Shown: piece by piece, positions 9,303 through 20,798 of the stretch
Position numbering within the stretch: position 1 is the stretch's first letter
How the letters are laid out: the number at the start of each line of letters is the position of its first letter
Assembly: GCA_023105745.1 (NCBI GenBank)
Contig: JALGQZ010000003.1
Coordinates: 42,556,185-42,620,184 of the forward strand
From: Austropuccinia psidii
Lineage: Eukaryota > Basidiomycota > Pucciniomycetes > Pucciniales > Sphaerophragmiaceae
DNA length: 64,000 nt
Direction: 5' to 3'
The notes under the pieces: model-generated
What the model saw: only the letters and a program-made list of their open reading frames with translations
Told to the model about the DNA's origin: nothing
Database searches by the model: none
Program-made: the position numbers and the translations under genes

Positions 9303-10612
9303 AAAAGCTACAACAAATTACTATAATGATTTTCTCACATGGTTAAAAGGCTAAAAATAATTTGAAAAGGGTGGTTGGAATCTTTTATTGATTGGTTTAA
9401 CAGTGTTTAAGCTAATTATAAAAGGAAAAGATTCTAACATGAAGAGAAAAGTGGGTCAAAGAAGACATTCTTTTATAGCCATCAGTTCTCTTACTCCAAA
9501 AGTAAATTTTGCTCTTGTCAGTCGTGGAAAAACCTCTTACAACAGAAAATCCAATTATGGCATCATTGAACCCTTGTTTAGACCAAAACAGGGCTGGTTT
9601 GAGCCATTTTGGACCCTCAAATCAGCCATTTCTATAGTAATACCTGGTTTTAAGCCTTCAAAACACTTCATAATGTTTGTAAGAGACTTCAAACCCAGCT
9701 AAAACTGGTTTTACAATGTTTTTTTTTCTCTTAAGGGTACTTTTACTCTCTTGGAAACAGTTAAAACTTCCCTAGTTGGTATCAAAATCTCATCATCAAT
9801 TGAGAAACAGATCCTGTGTCTCAACTCCAGGCCAAATGTTATGAACGTTTGCATGTATTTTGACATCCCATGCCTGTCAGCAAGGAGTTTGGGGGTATGG
9901 CTCCCCCTTGGAGCTAGAGTGCCTTTTCCCCCCAGAATTAATCTTTCCATTTTTTTTAATTCCTCATAATGTAATACACTTGTAATTTACACATACAATT
10001 CAATTGAGTTTTATAGTACACAACTGTAATAATTGATACCTCATATGTAAATTACAGTTCACTTATGTAATAAATGCGCACATTTTGACATTTCAATTTA
10101 AAATACTTCAATTCCTCATAACTTCTAAGCTACACACAACACCTCAATTTTAACACAAAAATTGATTGTTAGAACCACATTTGATGTGAATTAAATTAAG
10201 GTTTTGAGGATTTTCAACTTTTGTACAGAAAATACTAAAACTTTAATTTAAGCTTATTTGGAGTTGAGTTCCAGGAATTTTACCTAGAGGTGACCCCACC
10301 TTATTTTATATTAGGAGTCCAATAGTGAAATAATGTTTGTATTTTTATTTGTTGGATAAAAAGTTATAATAAGGTTTATTTCAATTCTTTCCAAAAATAT
10401 TTCAATTTTGGTATTTTTGTTGAAAATTCATTTTTACTTGATTTTTTCAAATAAAAATGTGTTTGCACAAATTTAAATTTCAATGTAATTTTATTTTCAA
10501 ATTATAAGTAAATTTTAATTTTTGTGTATAAATTCATATTTATGTTTTAATTTTTGTTTTTTTCTAATATAAATAAATTTAGTTTCTTTATAATTTTATT
10601 TTGTTTTATTAT
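9303..10612 (-). repeat. Right (5') LTR-like repeat of Gypsy-1
   Basis: Direct repeat of 1-1332 in the same orientation. Shared blocks: 'attataaaaggaaaagattc' near 9414, 'ttttaagccttcaaaacac' near 9649, 'gccaaatgttatgaa' near 9830 and 'gaccccaccttat' near 10293. The left repeat may extend beyond the window, so the true inner border could lie slightly left of 9303. It would hold the element promoter; no clear TATA box was singled out. Confidence 0.82.
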
Positions 10613-13600
10613 TTGTGGTCTTTTGGGTATCTGAAAATTTCTCTGAGGCTGACATATACCAATTTAGCTTAATGGGCTATTCCATAAAACAATCACCATG
10701 ATTTTTCCAAATTGGATTTAATTGAATAATAAATCAAGTGTCTTTTGAATAAAGTTGAAAGTTATATTTAAGAATTCTCAATTTGATAAAAGAAAAATAC
10801 TTTTTTTACTATTTTGACTGATTATGTGTCAATTCAAAAGGTTAAGATTTGAGGGGAAATCAGGAGGAATAAAATGATTTTTTAATGGAATATCTTTATT
10901 TCTTGATGGTATACAATGATTTCAACTCTTTGGAAAATCTTAGCTGAAGTACTGTAAGTTCTTTTATTTTATTGTTGAGGTAATGAGAATAAATATTTAA
11001 TGGAAAATCTAATGAGGTTTTATGTAGACTAAATAGCATTTTTGGCTTGAAATATTTGATAAGTATTATTTTTCATTGATGGATATCAAAAAAAACTCAA
11101 GGAATTACAGTTATAATAAGGTTAGGAAGTATATAATGTCCTAGTTTAAAAGCATTAAGCACATTGTTGTACTAGAGTATTCCTATAATTGATACAATAT
11201 AGAATAATATGAGATTCCATACTCTTAGGAAATAGTGGGGATAATGACAATATTTCATCTTTAGAATTTTTCGTATCTGTAGATTTTAATTTGACTTTAT
11301 TATTATAAACTTCTTTCAAATAAGTCAGCTTTGCATTTGTGCTTGATAGTTGATATCATTAATTTGAATTCTTTTTCTAAAAAAACAAGAGATAGGATTA
11401 TGTTTAGGATTTTGGAAAACTAAATATCTGGGAGAATATATCAGTTAAAATAACCATAATTGGGATAAATATGCTTGAAGAATTATGAGAAAGTCAAGTT
11501 TTGAGTCAATTAATTGGGCGCTGAAAGTACCTCAAAATAGCTTCACAAAATGCATAAGCCAAAGTTAAATGTTTATGTTGTAAAGTAACCACTACACCTT
11601 TTAAAGGTAATTTTGCTTCATATAAGTGAAACTAGCTCTCCCAGAGTGTTACTATTATACTGAAGTAAATTATGCATTAATTTAACAAAGCCTTGATATC
11701 TCTAATTAATTAATCACCTTGATAGAAATAATTAATTTTTGGTTTATATATATTAAAGCTAGTAAACAAAGTAATCTAGCTTAATATTACTTTATCAGAT
11801 CATCATCCTGTATCAGATGTTAATACTTGACCAAAAAATATCTTTTGTTAAAATTTTATCGCTAAATAGATATTTTATAAGCCTAAGATTACATTAAGCT
11901 TGTTGTGATCATTTAGATAAGTAAAAGGAACATTCCAATATTTATTGAATTGATATTTTTATTAGAGGTATATTGTAGAGTACCTCTTTGCTATCTCATA
12001 ATAATTCTTGTAGTAAATCATATTTCAGTTCATATCAAGGTATATTTCACTTAAGTTAATTTAATATTGTATTTATTTTGAATATAACCTATTACATATC
12101 TGGCTCATAGCTATTGGTATTTTACTCATATCGGTATTACAAGATATTGAGTACTAGATTAGTAAGATACTTTTAATAATTTATTTATTTTCTCAATATT
12201 TTGTTTCGTCATATATAGATTTGAAGTTCTGTTACTCAATACTATCATTAGCTGTGATATTTAATTTGAAATATGATACATTTAAGTGAAGGAGTTTTTG
12301 AGCTAAATTCTACCATAAAAAGGGCCTAGTTTCCATATTCTTTAATTTTTTCTAAAACTATTCTGTGTAATCTGATTTGCTATATTTTAGTTTTGAATAA
12401 CTAGTAATCACACCCTTAAAAAAGAAGATAAATATTGTTTCAAAGGAGTAAATTGATTTATAAGAGATGGTTTAGTAGAATTCTCCGAACAAACTACTAT
12501 TAAACAAAACATTTATTTGTTGTGTTTTTGAATATAGCTCAAAATATTAGGGATTTAAGTATAGATAATTTCATGAAGAAATAAGAGTAATTCGTACAAG
12601 TCTTGAACAAAAATTTAAAAGATTTTCATTTATATTTTCCCTTGGATTAATTATCTTGTATTATCTCACTTGCACAGGAGTTGCTAAATCAAAAACTTTG
12701 GTTTTTAATAAGACATGGTAAAAATTGAAATGTCTAAAGTATTCAAGCTATATATATATTCTCACTGGGTTTTTCCTTTATGAACATTTTTTACCTGAGA
12801 TTAAGATATTGTGACTCTCTTTGTCTAAATCTTGAAAATTTTTCATCAAGAACAAGGAAGCGTATATTTGATTAAGTGTAATAGCAGGGAGAATGAGTTG
12901 ATGTTTAATATCAACTGGAATTCCCATATTAGAGACAACTAGAGTGAGACCGATTCTTAGTTCTAGAATTTATCTGAATTTGGCAATAAATAACTTCGTG
13001 GTATTTCATTTGATAAAACTGACCTTTCAAAGCTTATTAACAGAGAAAAATTAGGATCCATTGTATGAAATAGCAACATCGTTTATTTTGGAAGTCAAAA
13101 ATGTGAATAGTTTGGAATATTGATCATTTGATAATTTTTGTTTTTTAAGTGTAATGAAATATGCTTCTATTCCCCGGAAAGAATCGCAAGCACTATGATC
13201 TGACATGAGGCTCATGAGAATTGTTCTTACCACAAAATCTCTGGTCCTTCTTTCTTTGTTTTCTCAAAAAATGAGCTCCATTACTGATAATATGATTTTT
13301 TCTATAAATTAAGAGTTGAAATCATGAGAGGATACCTTCAATTAGGAGCATTTATACCTAATCCCTTTTTTTGATAGAAATTGTTTGAACTTATAAGTAA
13401 GAATTGTGGTCATAATTTGAGTACATAGAAAGCCATAATGTTGAGGATGATTATGAGTTTGAAGTGATTCAACCCCATCATTCTGTAAGTATTAAGATAT
13501 TGTTTCTATCAATAGATTATTTGAATGAAAGTATAATATTCCATTCTTAAGCTAAAGCTCCTCATGATTATGTTTTCATAGTTCTTGGAAGAGGAGGCCG

Positions 13601-14560
13601 CATCATTTTCTGAATTCTGAGACCACAATAATTCTTAATTTGGTTTCTATAGCTGTTAATCATATATCATAGCCCATATCAATGTTCTATGTGTTAAGAT
13701 AAAACATACACAACTATTGGATTTCTGAGGATCGTTCTATAAATTCCTTCCCTACCGTCCAATTTTATCAAGTGTGCATTATATGTTTTTCCTATGGAAA
13801 TAAAATAAACTAGCGATGAAAGATTATTAATCTTGTTTATCTTTTTAAGTCTTTGTGGTAGGCGTTAGTCATTTAGATTCCACATCAAGCTTGTTCAAAG
13901 ATGAATAAAGGTGGGTATTTTGGCGTGGGTTGAATGGTTTATTATGCCAATCATGCAGCTCAAAAGTTATGATTTAGTGTTTTAAGTAATTGGGGCCCCT
14001 AAACCGTATTAGTGAAGAGTATTTATAAAGCAAAATTACCCTCACAAAAAATGCGTAAAAGCTACAATGATGAGCAATGTTGGGCTCTATTTATAGACCA
14101 GGAAATTCATACAACACGTCTCTTCACCACAAAACATATGTTACATAGAATATAGCTTCAGAATACTTAAGAGGAGGAAACTAAAAAGAGAATAAGGAGA
14201 AATATTTAGAGGGATGAAAAGGTGACATATTTCAAGGAGGAAATTTGCTAAATAATTTTTGCTGTCGACGATTTCATGTTTTTGAATCAACTGATCTCAG
14301 TGATTTGGCTAATTCATTTCCTTTGAAATAAGCTGTGAATAAAAGTACCCAATTATAGAGGATAGTACTCCTTGAATCAGACTTGTGGTTGGCTTGTAAA
14401 ATTATATTGTTGTCAAATAATTTTGAGTGGAAATCCTTTTTTAACTAGCTTCTCTGTATAATATCTTGATACATGTAGTGAGTGTTTGGAGAAATCTTTG
14501 CTGTCGCTTTTAAATCATCCTCGTTAAGCTCCAAGGATCGCTGATGAGTTAAGCTTCTTT
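10613..14560. other. AT-rich sequence without recognisable genes
   Basis: About 3.9 kb with dense stops in all frames. The longest frame (13051-13233, minus, 60 aa) has no motif I recognise. The start is the outer flank of Gypsy-1. Old unidentified repeats are likely, but I cannot name any. Confidence 0.5.
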
Positions 14561-14826
14561 TGGCCACCTAACAAAAGAAATGAAACAAATTAGCTTTATT
14601 TTTTGTTGGGCTTGGAGAGCGGCGTCACGAGTCATTGCTAGCAATTATAGCAAGGCAGATGTGACAGCACAAAAGATTCTGCAAAGTTCAATGGGTAAGT
14701 GAGCTCTAAGAAAAGTGCAAAATGCAGTGCATTAGTATGGTATGATTGGGTGTAATTCCTTTGATTGTTCTCTTCGAGTCCAAGCGGTTTCCACACTGCA
14801 GAGTCGAAGCGAGAAGATGTAGGTAT

Positions 14827-15105
14827 TTACTGTACTTTGCTCTGACGCAAAGCATAGGCGGTGCTTAAAAGTGATGCATTCATGTCCAACGGCGTTGTCG
14901 CAAGGGATGGAGTCTTTTGTTTTGATGTGTCTCTACTTGAGCTCGTCTTTGGAGTATCAACATTGTACTGCACTTCCGCCAAGGAGCACGCCACGAAGAC
15001 GCTGCTTACCACGCTTAGTGGCTGGGATGTGATACTGGGGAACGCTTTATCGCCTGCTTTTCCGGAAAAACTAAACGTAAACAGGGCGGTTGAGTGCTTC
15101 CTCAT
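14827..15105 (-). CDS. Possible exon of an unknown Ser/Thr-rich protein
   Basis: A 92-aa minus-strand frame in the GC-richer island. The product is Ser/Thr-rich with a basic stretch (SSSRDTSKQKTPS) and a natural-looking end (YALRQSKVQ then stop). It overlaps an opposite-strand frame of 122 aa (14861-15229) whose composition, with scattered Trp, Cys and hydrophobics, looks like an antisense shadow, but I cannot exclude that one. An upstream minus frame (15190-15420) has a plausible donor after PKRP (gtgagt) and an acceptor (ttcctcag), yet I found no splicing that joins all pieces in frame. No function is assigned. Confidence 0.25.
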   Translation of the reverse strand: MRKHSTALFTFSFSGKAGDKAFPSITSQPLSVVSSVFVACSLAEVQYNVDTPKTSSSRDTSKQKTPSLATTPLDMNASLLSTAYALRQSKVQ

Positions 15106-15189
15106 GGTCTTCAGATGGCTGAATTCAAACTATGCTGCAATCAAGAAGGCCATTTTCCGACTGTGGGTTCGAAGCTCGAAAAGAAATGT

Positions 15190-15420
15190 TTACACTTTAG
15201 CAGGCAAAACCTCCTGGGATGTTTTCTGAGGAAACATTGAAATCCTTCTGCGCTGATCAAATGGGCTCAGAGAAAGGTAAAAGATTATGCGATACTGAGC
15301 AGAAATTTTTCTCCAATCAAGCTCATTGTAAACACTCACCGGCCTTTTGGGTATGGCACTTTTCTTGTTGAAGGGGCAGCGTGTCACTGAGCCATATCGC
15401 CTGGGGAAGCGCGTTGTCAA
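15190..15420 (-). CDS. Possible 5' exon of unknown gene
   Basis: Minus-strand frame reading TRFPRRYGSVTRCPFNKKSA, basic, in the same island. It is interrupted by a good intron-like segment: gtgagt after KRP and ttcctcag before KTSQEV, 114 bp with no in-frame stop. The annotated start is not ATG, so the true start may lie upstream or the frame may be a gene fragment. I do not recognise the family. Confidence 0.2.
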   Translation of the reverse strand: MTTRFPRRYGSVTRCPFNKKSAIPKRPVSVYNELDWRKISAQYRIIFYLSLSPFDQRRRISMFPQKTSQEVLPAKV

Positions 15421-15664
15421 TAAATGAATTTGGTAATAACTTTTGACTTTTTAAGTATAAGACTCGGTTGAGCAAGCCGTTTTAAATGATCGACCCCTCT
15501 GAAAGGCCTCGACGTCGGTTGGAAGAAGGAGCTCAACTCGACGTCTTTTGGAGTGCAAAGCAAAATCCTTTATGTGCTTAATGTTTCTCAGCCCAGCTTT
15601 CTACGCTATTGGTGTGTAGCAGATGAAATTGGTTCAAACTCGAAATACCTACTTGATTATGGCC

Positions 15665-15670
15665 TATAAA
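15665..15670 (+). promoter_or_regulatory. TATA box candidate
   Basis: TATAAA 125 bp upstream of the ATG of the two-exon gene, followed by a pyrimidine-rich stretch (ttctcctcttactatctt) typical of a fungal core promoter and start region. Confidence 0.5.
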
Positions 15671-15794
15671 TTCTCCTCTTACTATCTTAACTTCAGTCTC
15701 ACACATCAATCATTTGTCTTTTGAATCATTCTTGAATATCATACCTTTCTACCAGACGTATTCTTTTAAGCAAATTTTTATTTAATATTTCGAT

Positions 15795-16755
15795 ATGGTT
15801 CAGGAAAGCCAATCAGTTTCAAGTCCAACTCACGCAAGCTCTGGAGCAACCCCTTCCGAAAGTTCACCATCACCGCCATCCGAGTCTTCCAATTTGGAGT
15901 TTTCAAATAGTGACAAAGGTATTGTTTTCCCATAATTCATATCTCAAAGTTTCTGCTTTTTTCTAAGGGTGACTGATTAGCCACATTCGAGAATTGAATA
16001 ATTTTCATTTTCAAACTGCTATACGCCTTTTGAATTGTTTTATTGCTCCGAGAGTCTTCTTACTCAAATGATAAACCACTTTTTCTTGTGACATGTTATC
16101 ACCACAATTCCCCATTTGTGATTTCCTTTTGCCTTTACGCCAGTTTTTCAAAAAAAAGCCTTTTCTCTACTCTAAATCTTTCGTCCCACCATGTTTAACT
16201 TGATGTTCATGAGCTTAACTAAGGTGTCTTCTGTTCTCAGAAGGGCGTGAGACAAGTGAGGAAGGAACTCACTCCGATGAGAGCTCCAACGAAGCTAATC
16301 GATCATCAGCTGTTGTTGCTTCTTCATCTTCAAACCAATCCTCCCGGGAGCTTAGACCACGACGCCAACGCAATGGAGGAAGTAACTCGGATGACGTCTC
16401 CCAGGAAGGTAATCGACACCCAGGTGGTGTTTCTTCATCTTCGAAGAGATCAGTCCAGGAGCTTAAAGCACGCAAAAGCAATGAAAGTATCAGCGATCGC
16501 GCAATGTCTTGCCGACGAAGTCCACCTCGAAACGATAAAAGTTCCAAAAATCCATCTCGACGTAGGCGAAAACAATCGGTTGAACAGAAGTCGTCCTGTC
16601 CCATAAAAAGCGCCGCAAAGTATCAAAGAATGATAGAGAAAACCTGGACTCTTGAGAAAAAGGGCAGACGCCAGCGCTCGGAAGAACCACATGAGCCCTG
16701 GGAAGAACCGCAAGAGCCCGCGAAGGAACCATCAGACCCCAGCGACTCGGAGTGA
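15795..16755 (+). CDS. Ser/Arg-rich disordered protein, two exons, 212 aa
   Basis: Exon 1 is 15795-15918 and exon 2 is 16241-16755; the 124 + 515 nt make 213 codons including TGA. The splice (AAAG/gtattg...ttctcag/AAGG) keeps one open frame across a 322-bp intron. The product starts MVQESQSVSSPTH, is Ser/Pro-rich for 40 residues, then becomes Ser/Asn/Glu-rich, then strongly basic (ELRPRRQR, NPSRRRRKQS, EKKGRRQR), and ends in an acidic Pro-Glu tail (EEPHEPWEEPQEPAKEP). There is no signal peptide, membrane segment or catalytic motif. Residues of about 52-117 contain a degenerate internal duplication (SDESSNEANR...SRELRPRR and SDDVSQEGNR...VQELKARK). The SRRRRK-like clusters could act as nuclear localisation signals. 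The function is unknown and I do not recognise a family. Intact structure, TATA box and different base composition argue for a real gene. Confidence 0.7.
15919..16240 (+). other. Intron of the two-exon gene
   Basis: The 5' end is gtattg and the 3' end is a T-rich ttctgttctcag; a branch-site-like cttaac lies at 16214-16219. Stops occur in all frames and it is more AT-rich than the exons. Length is 322 bp. Confidence 0.7.
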
Positions 16756-17096
16756 TGGTTTTTTTTCAAGATGAGCTGGATTAACAACTTTTCAGGGGAA
16801 ATAGGTCAAGAATTGTTCTAGAATTTCAGTATCAGACTCAAAATTGCGAGAGCAAGCTCATGTGCGAGTTTTGGGAAACAAATCTGAACTGGTTTCTAAA
16901 TAAGATTTTTTCTTCCGCTTTCTTGTTTGGCAATCTTTATCTGTGGATAGCATGGTTTTGAATTTTTCAGCCATTCATATATAAGAAGCTAATTTAATAT
17001 AATTCGTCAGATTTGCCTTTAGCAATCGAAATGATCCAACAACGCACTGAATCTGATCCAGAGAGTACATCGCCTTCACATATTTTGTTTTTGCCC

Positions 17097-17480
17097 CTAA
17101 AATTTTGCCACTAAGTCAAACTTGGGCTTTTCATCACGATATGTCATGAGCTTGGGAAGTCTTCGGTGTGGTAGCTGCCATCTCTTGAGAATTCTGAATG
17201 ACGAATATCTTAAATAAGTCTCACAGCAGGCAAGACTGAGCCTTGGGTTCATGAGTGAGCAGGGGAGCAGATCGACACCAGCCTGACGAGCAGAGAACAT
17301 AAAATGGGAGACAAGGGAGGAGTGCCACGGCTGCTTTTAGGATCGACAAGGTTGGTCAAGAGGATCTGCAGAATGATGTCATGATGACGATCATTATATG
17401 CGCTACGCCGAGGTATCATCATGCTCATAACGCTTTCCGCCGCCAAAATTTTGTGAAATGTCGTTCGTCCTTGAGCGCGG
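17097..17480 (-). other. Open minus-strand frames, gene fragment uncertain
   Basis: Two overlapping minus-strand frames (17097-17300 and about 17249-17478) have GC-rich codons. One reads AAESVMSMMIPRRSAYNDRHHD, the other SLACCETYLRYSSFR. A short intron could join them, but the donor would be a poor gtgtcg. No family is recognised. They belong to the GC-richer island and may be a degraded gene. Confidence 0.2.
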
Positions 17481-17700
17481 CGCCGTGGAGTGGCTCACGG
17501 AAACCAAAATATCCGCTCTTGGTTTGAGATCCTTGAAAAAGAGCGACAGACAGAAATTATTTGGCTCTTAATATTGAAAACTTGCCATCAATTTTCTAGT
17601 CAAGTATTCAAGCAAGCAGCTACTCAGTCAATACGAATGAAATGTTTCCGTCTTTGGCAGTTTTCCATGAATGTTTTGCTCCTTTTAGAATGAATAGCTA

Positions 17701-18744
17701 CTTATTTTTATATTATGGTACTTTGAATGTACACATGCAATTGTTACATTATAAAATGAAATGATGAGTAATTTTGTCACAAATTCATAGCATCATAATA
17801 TCTTGAATAGGGAATTCCTCAACCGATTCCAGGGCCTGATGCATTCCCTTTTGCCAGTGTTAATTTACCTAACTGCAGATTTTGGCCTTGACATCTGATC
17901 CAAGCGAGATTCAAATTTCTTTTGCTTTTGATTGGCAATTCTCAACCCCTCCAAAAAAAAGTAACAAAATACAATTATCGGCACAAAAGTAGGCACTGGG
18001 CCTCGGAAAAAGACTTATGATTTGAAGGGATTTGTGTAAGGTGGCCTTAATTTTCTTCTACACTTCTCAAGTCTTTGGGTGGTGAAATGTTTGAAAATAT
18101 CTAAAGAAAGCCCAAAACAAAACAAAATATGGGAAATTATGAGCTGTTGGATGTTTTCTATTTCCCATTTTTTGAAATAATAGCAGTCTAATTTCTTTGG
18201 TATCAACTAATTGACATGAAAATAAATGTAAACTTCCCACATACTGCCTCTAATGTTATTTCTCTTGGGTCTATGAGGTTCCAAAAACAGGATTTTAAGG
18301 AGATATATTCTTTTAAAAACCTTTTTGCTTGAAAATTTCATCAAGTGGATCAAAGGGTTTCCAATTTTCAATTATAAATGAATTATAATAAGATTCTCAA
18401 TTGAATATTATTTGGCCAGGATTAAAGGCTATTGTTTCTTTGGCATAAAAAAGGATGCGCCTTTTCCCCATCAATCTTTTTGGCATAGAAAGTCACTTTT
18501 CAAGGACTTGGGTTAGTCATATTTTATTATTTTGTATGATAAATTTAATGTATCGTTTAGGAAAATAGCATGATAGATAAGAAAACAACTTAGCCTTGAA
18601 GCTATGAGCTGTTTTCAGGAAAACTATTTTGTAAGTAGTATGACTATAAACTAGTCCAATAAAAATGAAACAATATCTTAAGAAGTTTTAGTTTATCTTT
18701 CTTCAAATCTATGTAATAGCATGGACTGAGAAAACAGAAGAATA
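17701..18744. other. AT-rich spacer, nothing recognised
   Basis: About 1 kb after the island. It has one 63-aa minus frame (18015-18206) without motifs and no RNA gene or repeat that I could match inside the window. Confidence 0.4.
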
Positions 18745-19830
18745 CTTAAAATATGACCACATATTCAAGAAATTCCCAAAAAAAATTTATATAGTTTTAT
18801 ATAGTTTCAAAATAAAAATACCTATAAGTTATGGAAATATCAAATTATTTAGCATTAATAAAAATAGGGAGCTTTGCCATGAAGAGCTAAGTAGAATTAT
18901 TTCTAGAATAATTTATACTAAAGTTATCATTGTATAGTAAATCAAAAATGAACTAGAAGAAGTTTAATTTATAGAAACATCAATTCATTACATAAGAATT
19001 TGTCCAAATAAGTCCAAATGTCAATTTATCGCAAACTCTTATAATACAATCTCTAGAATAAATCATACTATTTTATTCCACATTCATATTCAAAAATATT
19101 TTCCTTTGAATTACATGTCTGTAAGGCAAATAGCTACTTTTATACCTTGATATATGAGCTTTAGAGAATAAATGCACATATTGATGGTTTTTAGCTCGTA
19201 TTTTTTGAACTATACATGATAAATGTATTATCAAAAAGTGACTTTACTATTCATGGACTTTAAAAATATGTTTAGAATATTTATTTGAAAATTTTGAAGT
19301 GGGCTAGTATATATAGAGAAATTGATTACTGAAAATGATCAAAATGATAATATCAGTTGACCATTTATAACTAAAATGAATCCAAACTTACAATAAATTC
19401 CAAAATTGAATTTCCTCGCTCACATGTGAAGAAAGATGGAATTTCTATCACTATTATAAGAGAATAATAATGTGTGATCGCACTTAGAAGTTTAAACTAG
19501 TATATTTAGACAGGAAAGACTGGTTATAATGAAAATCATTAAAAATGCAATGTTTCTTATTTAAGTAAACACTCTTGTAAAGCTATTAAGGGAGCTACAA
19601 CCTATCCGGGTTCAACTTCAAACTTCTTACTATATTTAAAGCTTAAAGGTTATTGATTTTTCAAGCTAAGCTACAAGATTATCATTGTTTTCTTATAAAA
19701 AATAATCATACATTAAGCTCAAATTATAATAGAGGAAATAAATTGATTTATTGTGGTTATTTGAGGCTTAAATTAACAGAATTCACAAATACGGATGAAT
19801 TTGAAGCTACAGTAAGAGCTTGAAAAATAG
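18745..19830 (+). repeat. Long repeat A, first part (split by MULE-1)
   Basis: Diverged direct repeat of about 26,855-27,900. Matching landmarks: 'atatgaccacatattcaa' near 18,753 with 'atatgaccaaatatccaa' near 26,856, 'gcacatattgatggtttttagct' near 19,172 with its counterpart near 27,270, and a 'gtttaaa...gacaggaaaga' block near 19,490 with one near 27,572. Similarity breaks where MULE-1 starts and resumes after it at about 25,790. It probably belongs to a long LTR of an unidentified retrotransposon. Confidence 0.55.
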
Positions 19831-20259
19831 TTCATTTTTTTACAAAAATGAAGGTTTCAATCTTGGGAATCAAAAACTAGAAGTCCATAACTTTGAGGTT
19901 TTTTTTTTGGTGGGACAAGTGAAGGCCCAAAAAGGAGTTTTTTTTCCAAGATCTTATTTTCATTTTTGTAATATTACTATTTTTAAGTATAGAAGTGCCA
20001 CATGTTTGTTCAAAAATGGGACTGGGTGGTATTTAAGAAATAAATAGGACTGAGAAGGGGGATAATTGGCATTAATTGTGTATACACAAGAAATCAATCT
20101 CAATCAACCTCCAAAATAGTGGGGTTTTTTTGAGGGGGGGGGAGGAAGATTGGAAAAATATAACATGTTGTGTTTCTTAAATTTATTTGCCCACCCCAGG
20201 GCTTGGGGTTGGGAATTGAATTCTCAATTCACAGTAATGGGGGGGGGACAGGGGACACT

Positions 20260-20718
20260 TTAGAAATGATGATATCCAATGGAAAAAATGATAACAGCTA
20301 TCCAAGAAACAGATGAAAATGGGTTGATTGTAATTTGGAGGACAGAAATAAGGGAAAAAAGAGGAATATTGGACTGTGGAATAAAATATAACTGGTCTTT
20401 GATACTTATTTTAAATTGGATCCCCACATCAGGAATGGACATCAACTTTCTGTTTAGAGCCTGGCCAACATCTTCATACCACACAATTATGTGAAAATAA
20501 GAGGATACTGAGGGTACCAAAGTGTTAATGGCTGCATAAAATTCCTGATTTTTTTGAATTTCTTCATCAAAGTCATCTCTGACATAAGACCATTGATCTT
20601 GAGTCTTGTAAATGTAATGAAATACTGTTTTGTAGCCACAAATTTCATCACCCTGGACATTGATGGGCTTGAAGCTGTAGTCAAATATAAACTTTGGCCA
20701 GTCTTCTGAGCTAGGTGC
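20260..20718 (-). pseudogene. OTU-like cysteine protease exon of the MULE-1 gene
   Basis: Last exon of the MULE-1 protein. After splicing it reads APSSEDWPKFIFDY and then FKPINVQGDEICGYKTVF. The GDxxCGY block fits the OTU deubiquitinase signature (GDGNCxFR), with the Asp and nucleophilic Cys kept and the Gly-Asn between them changed to Glu-Ile. A helix-rich part follows (QWSYVRDDFDEEIQKNQEFY, AAINTLVPSVSSYF), then YEDVGQALNRKLMSIPDVG. A CYHF near 20,290 may hold the catalytic His but lies near a frameshift. OTU enzymes remove ubiquitin; a role in the transposon is unknown. MULE-2 carries two more copies and 49.3 kb another. Confidence 0.65.
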
Positions 20719-20798
20719 CTGCTAAAAATAGGTCAAAAAAATTAAGAAATATTAAAATAAACCAAAATAATATACATGAAAATGAACCAGAAACTCAC
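20719..20798 (-). other. 80-bp intron in the MULE-1 gene
   Basis: The donor is gtgagt after SSKLF and the acceptor is tttttagcag before APSSED. It keeps the frame and lies at the same place, with the same 80-bp length, as 42181-42260 in MULE-2. The conserved position supports a real intron. Confidence 0.75.

Larger units (their letters stand above)
1..10612 (-). mobile_element. Ty3/gypsy LTR retrotransposon (Gypsy-1), decayed, nested insertion
   Basis: Minus-strand element running right to left: long repeat, leader, gag, protease, reverse transcriptase, RNase H, integrase, long repeat. This is the Ty3/gypsy order, with integrase after RNase H. The two long repeats match by eye over about 1.3 kb with substitutions and small indels, so this is an old copy. 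The outer end of the left repeat lies beyond the window start, so no target duplication can be checked. Coding frames are broken by stops and shifts. A 1,295-bp MULE derivative splits the coding region between nucleocapsid and protease. The frames resemble polyproteins I recall from Austropuccinia psidii. Confidence 0.9.
14580..17700. other. Less AT-rich island (probable host-gene segment)
   Basis: Base composition changes visibly here: CG dinucleotides and GC-rich codons appear (for example around 14,980-15,080, 16,250-16,750 and 17,240-17,480), unlike the surrounding DNA. The island holds the two-exon gene at 15795-16755 and several other open frames with gene-like codon composition. It looks like single-copy host sequence surviving between repeats. 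I recognise no transposon motif in it. Confidence 0.6.

Noticed and set aside
14861..15229. A 122-aa plus-strand frame in the GC-richer island.
   Set aside because: Composition (scattered Trp, Cys and hydrophobics) looks like the antisense of the minus-strand Ser/Thr-rich frame; kept only as an alternative in the text.
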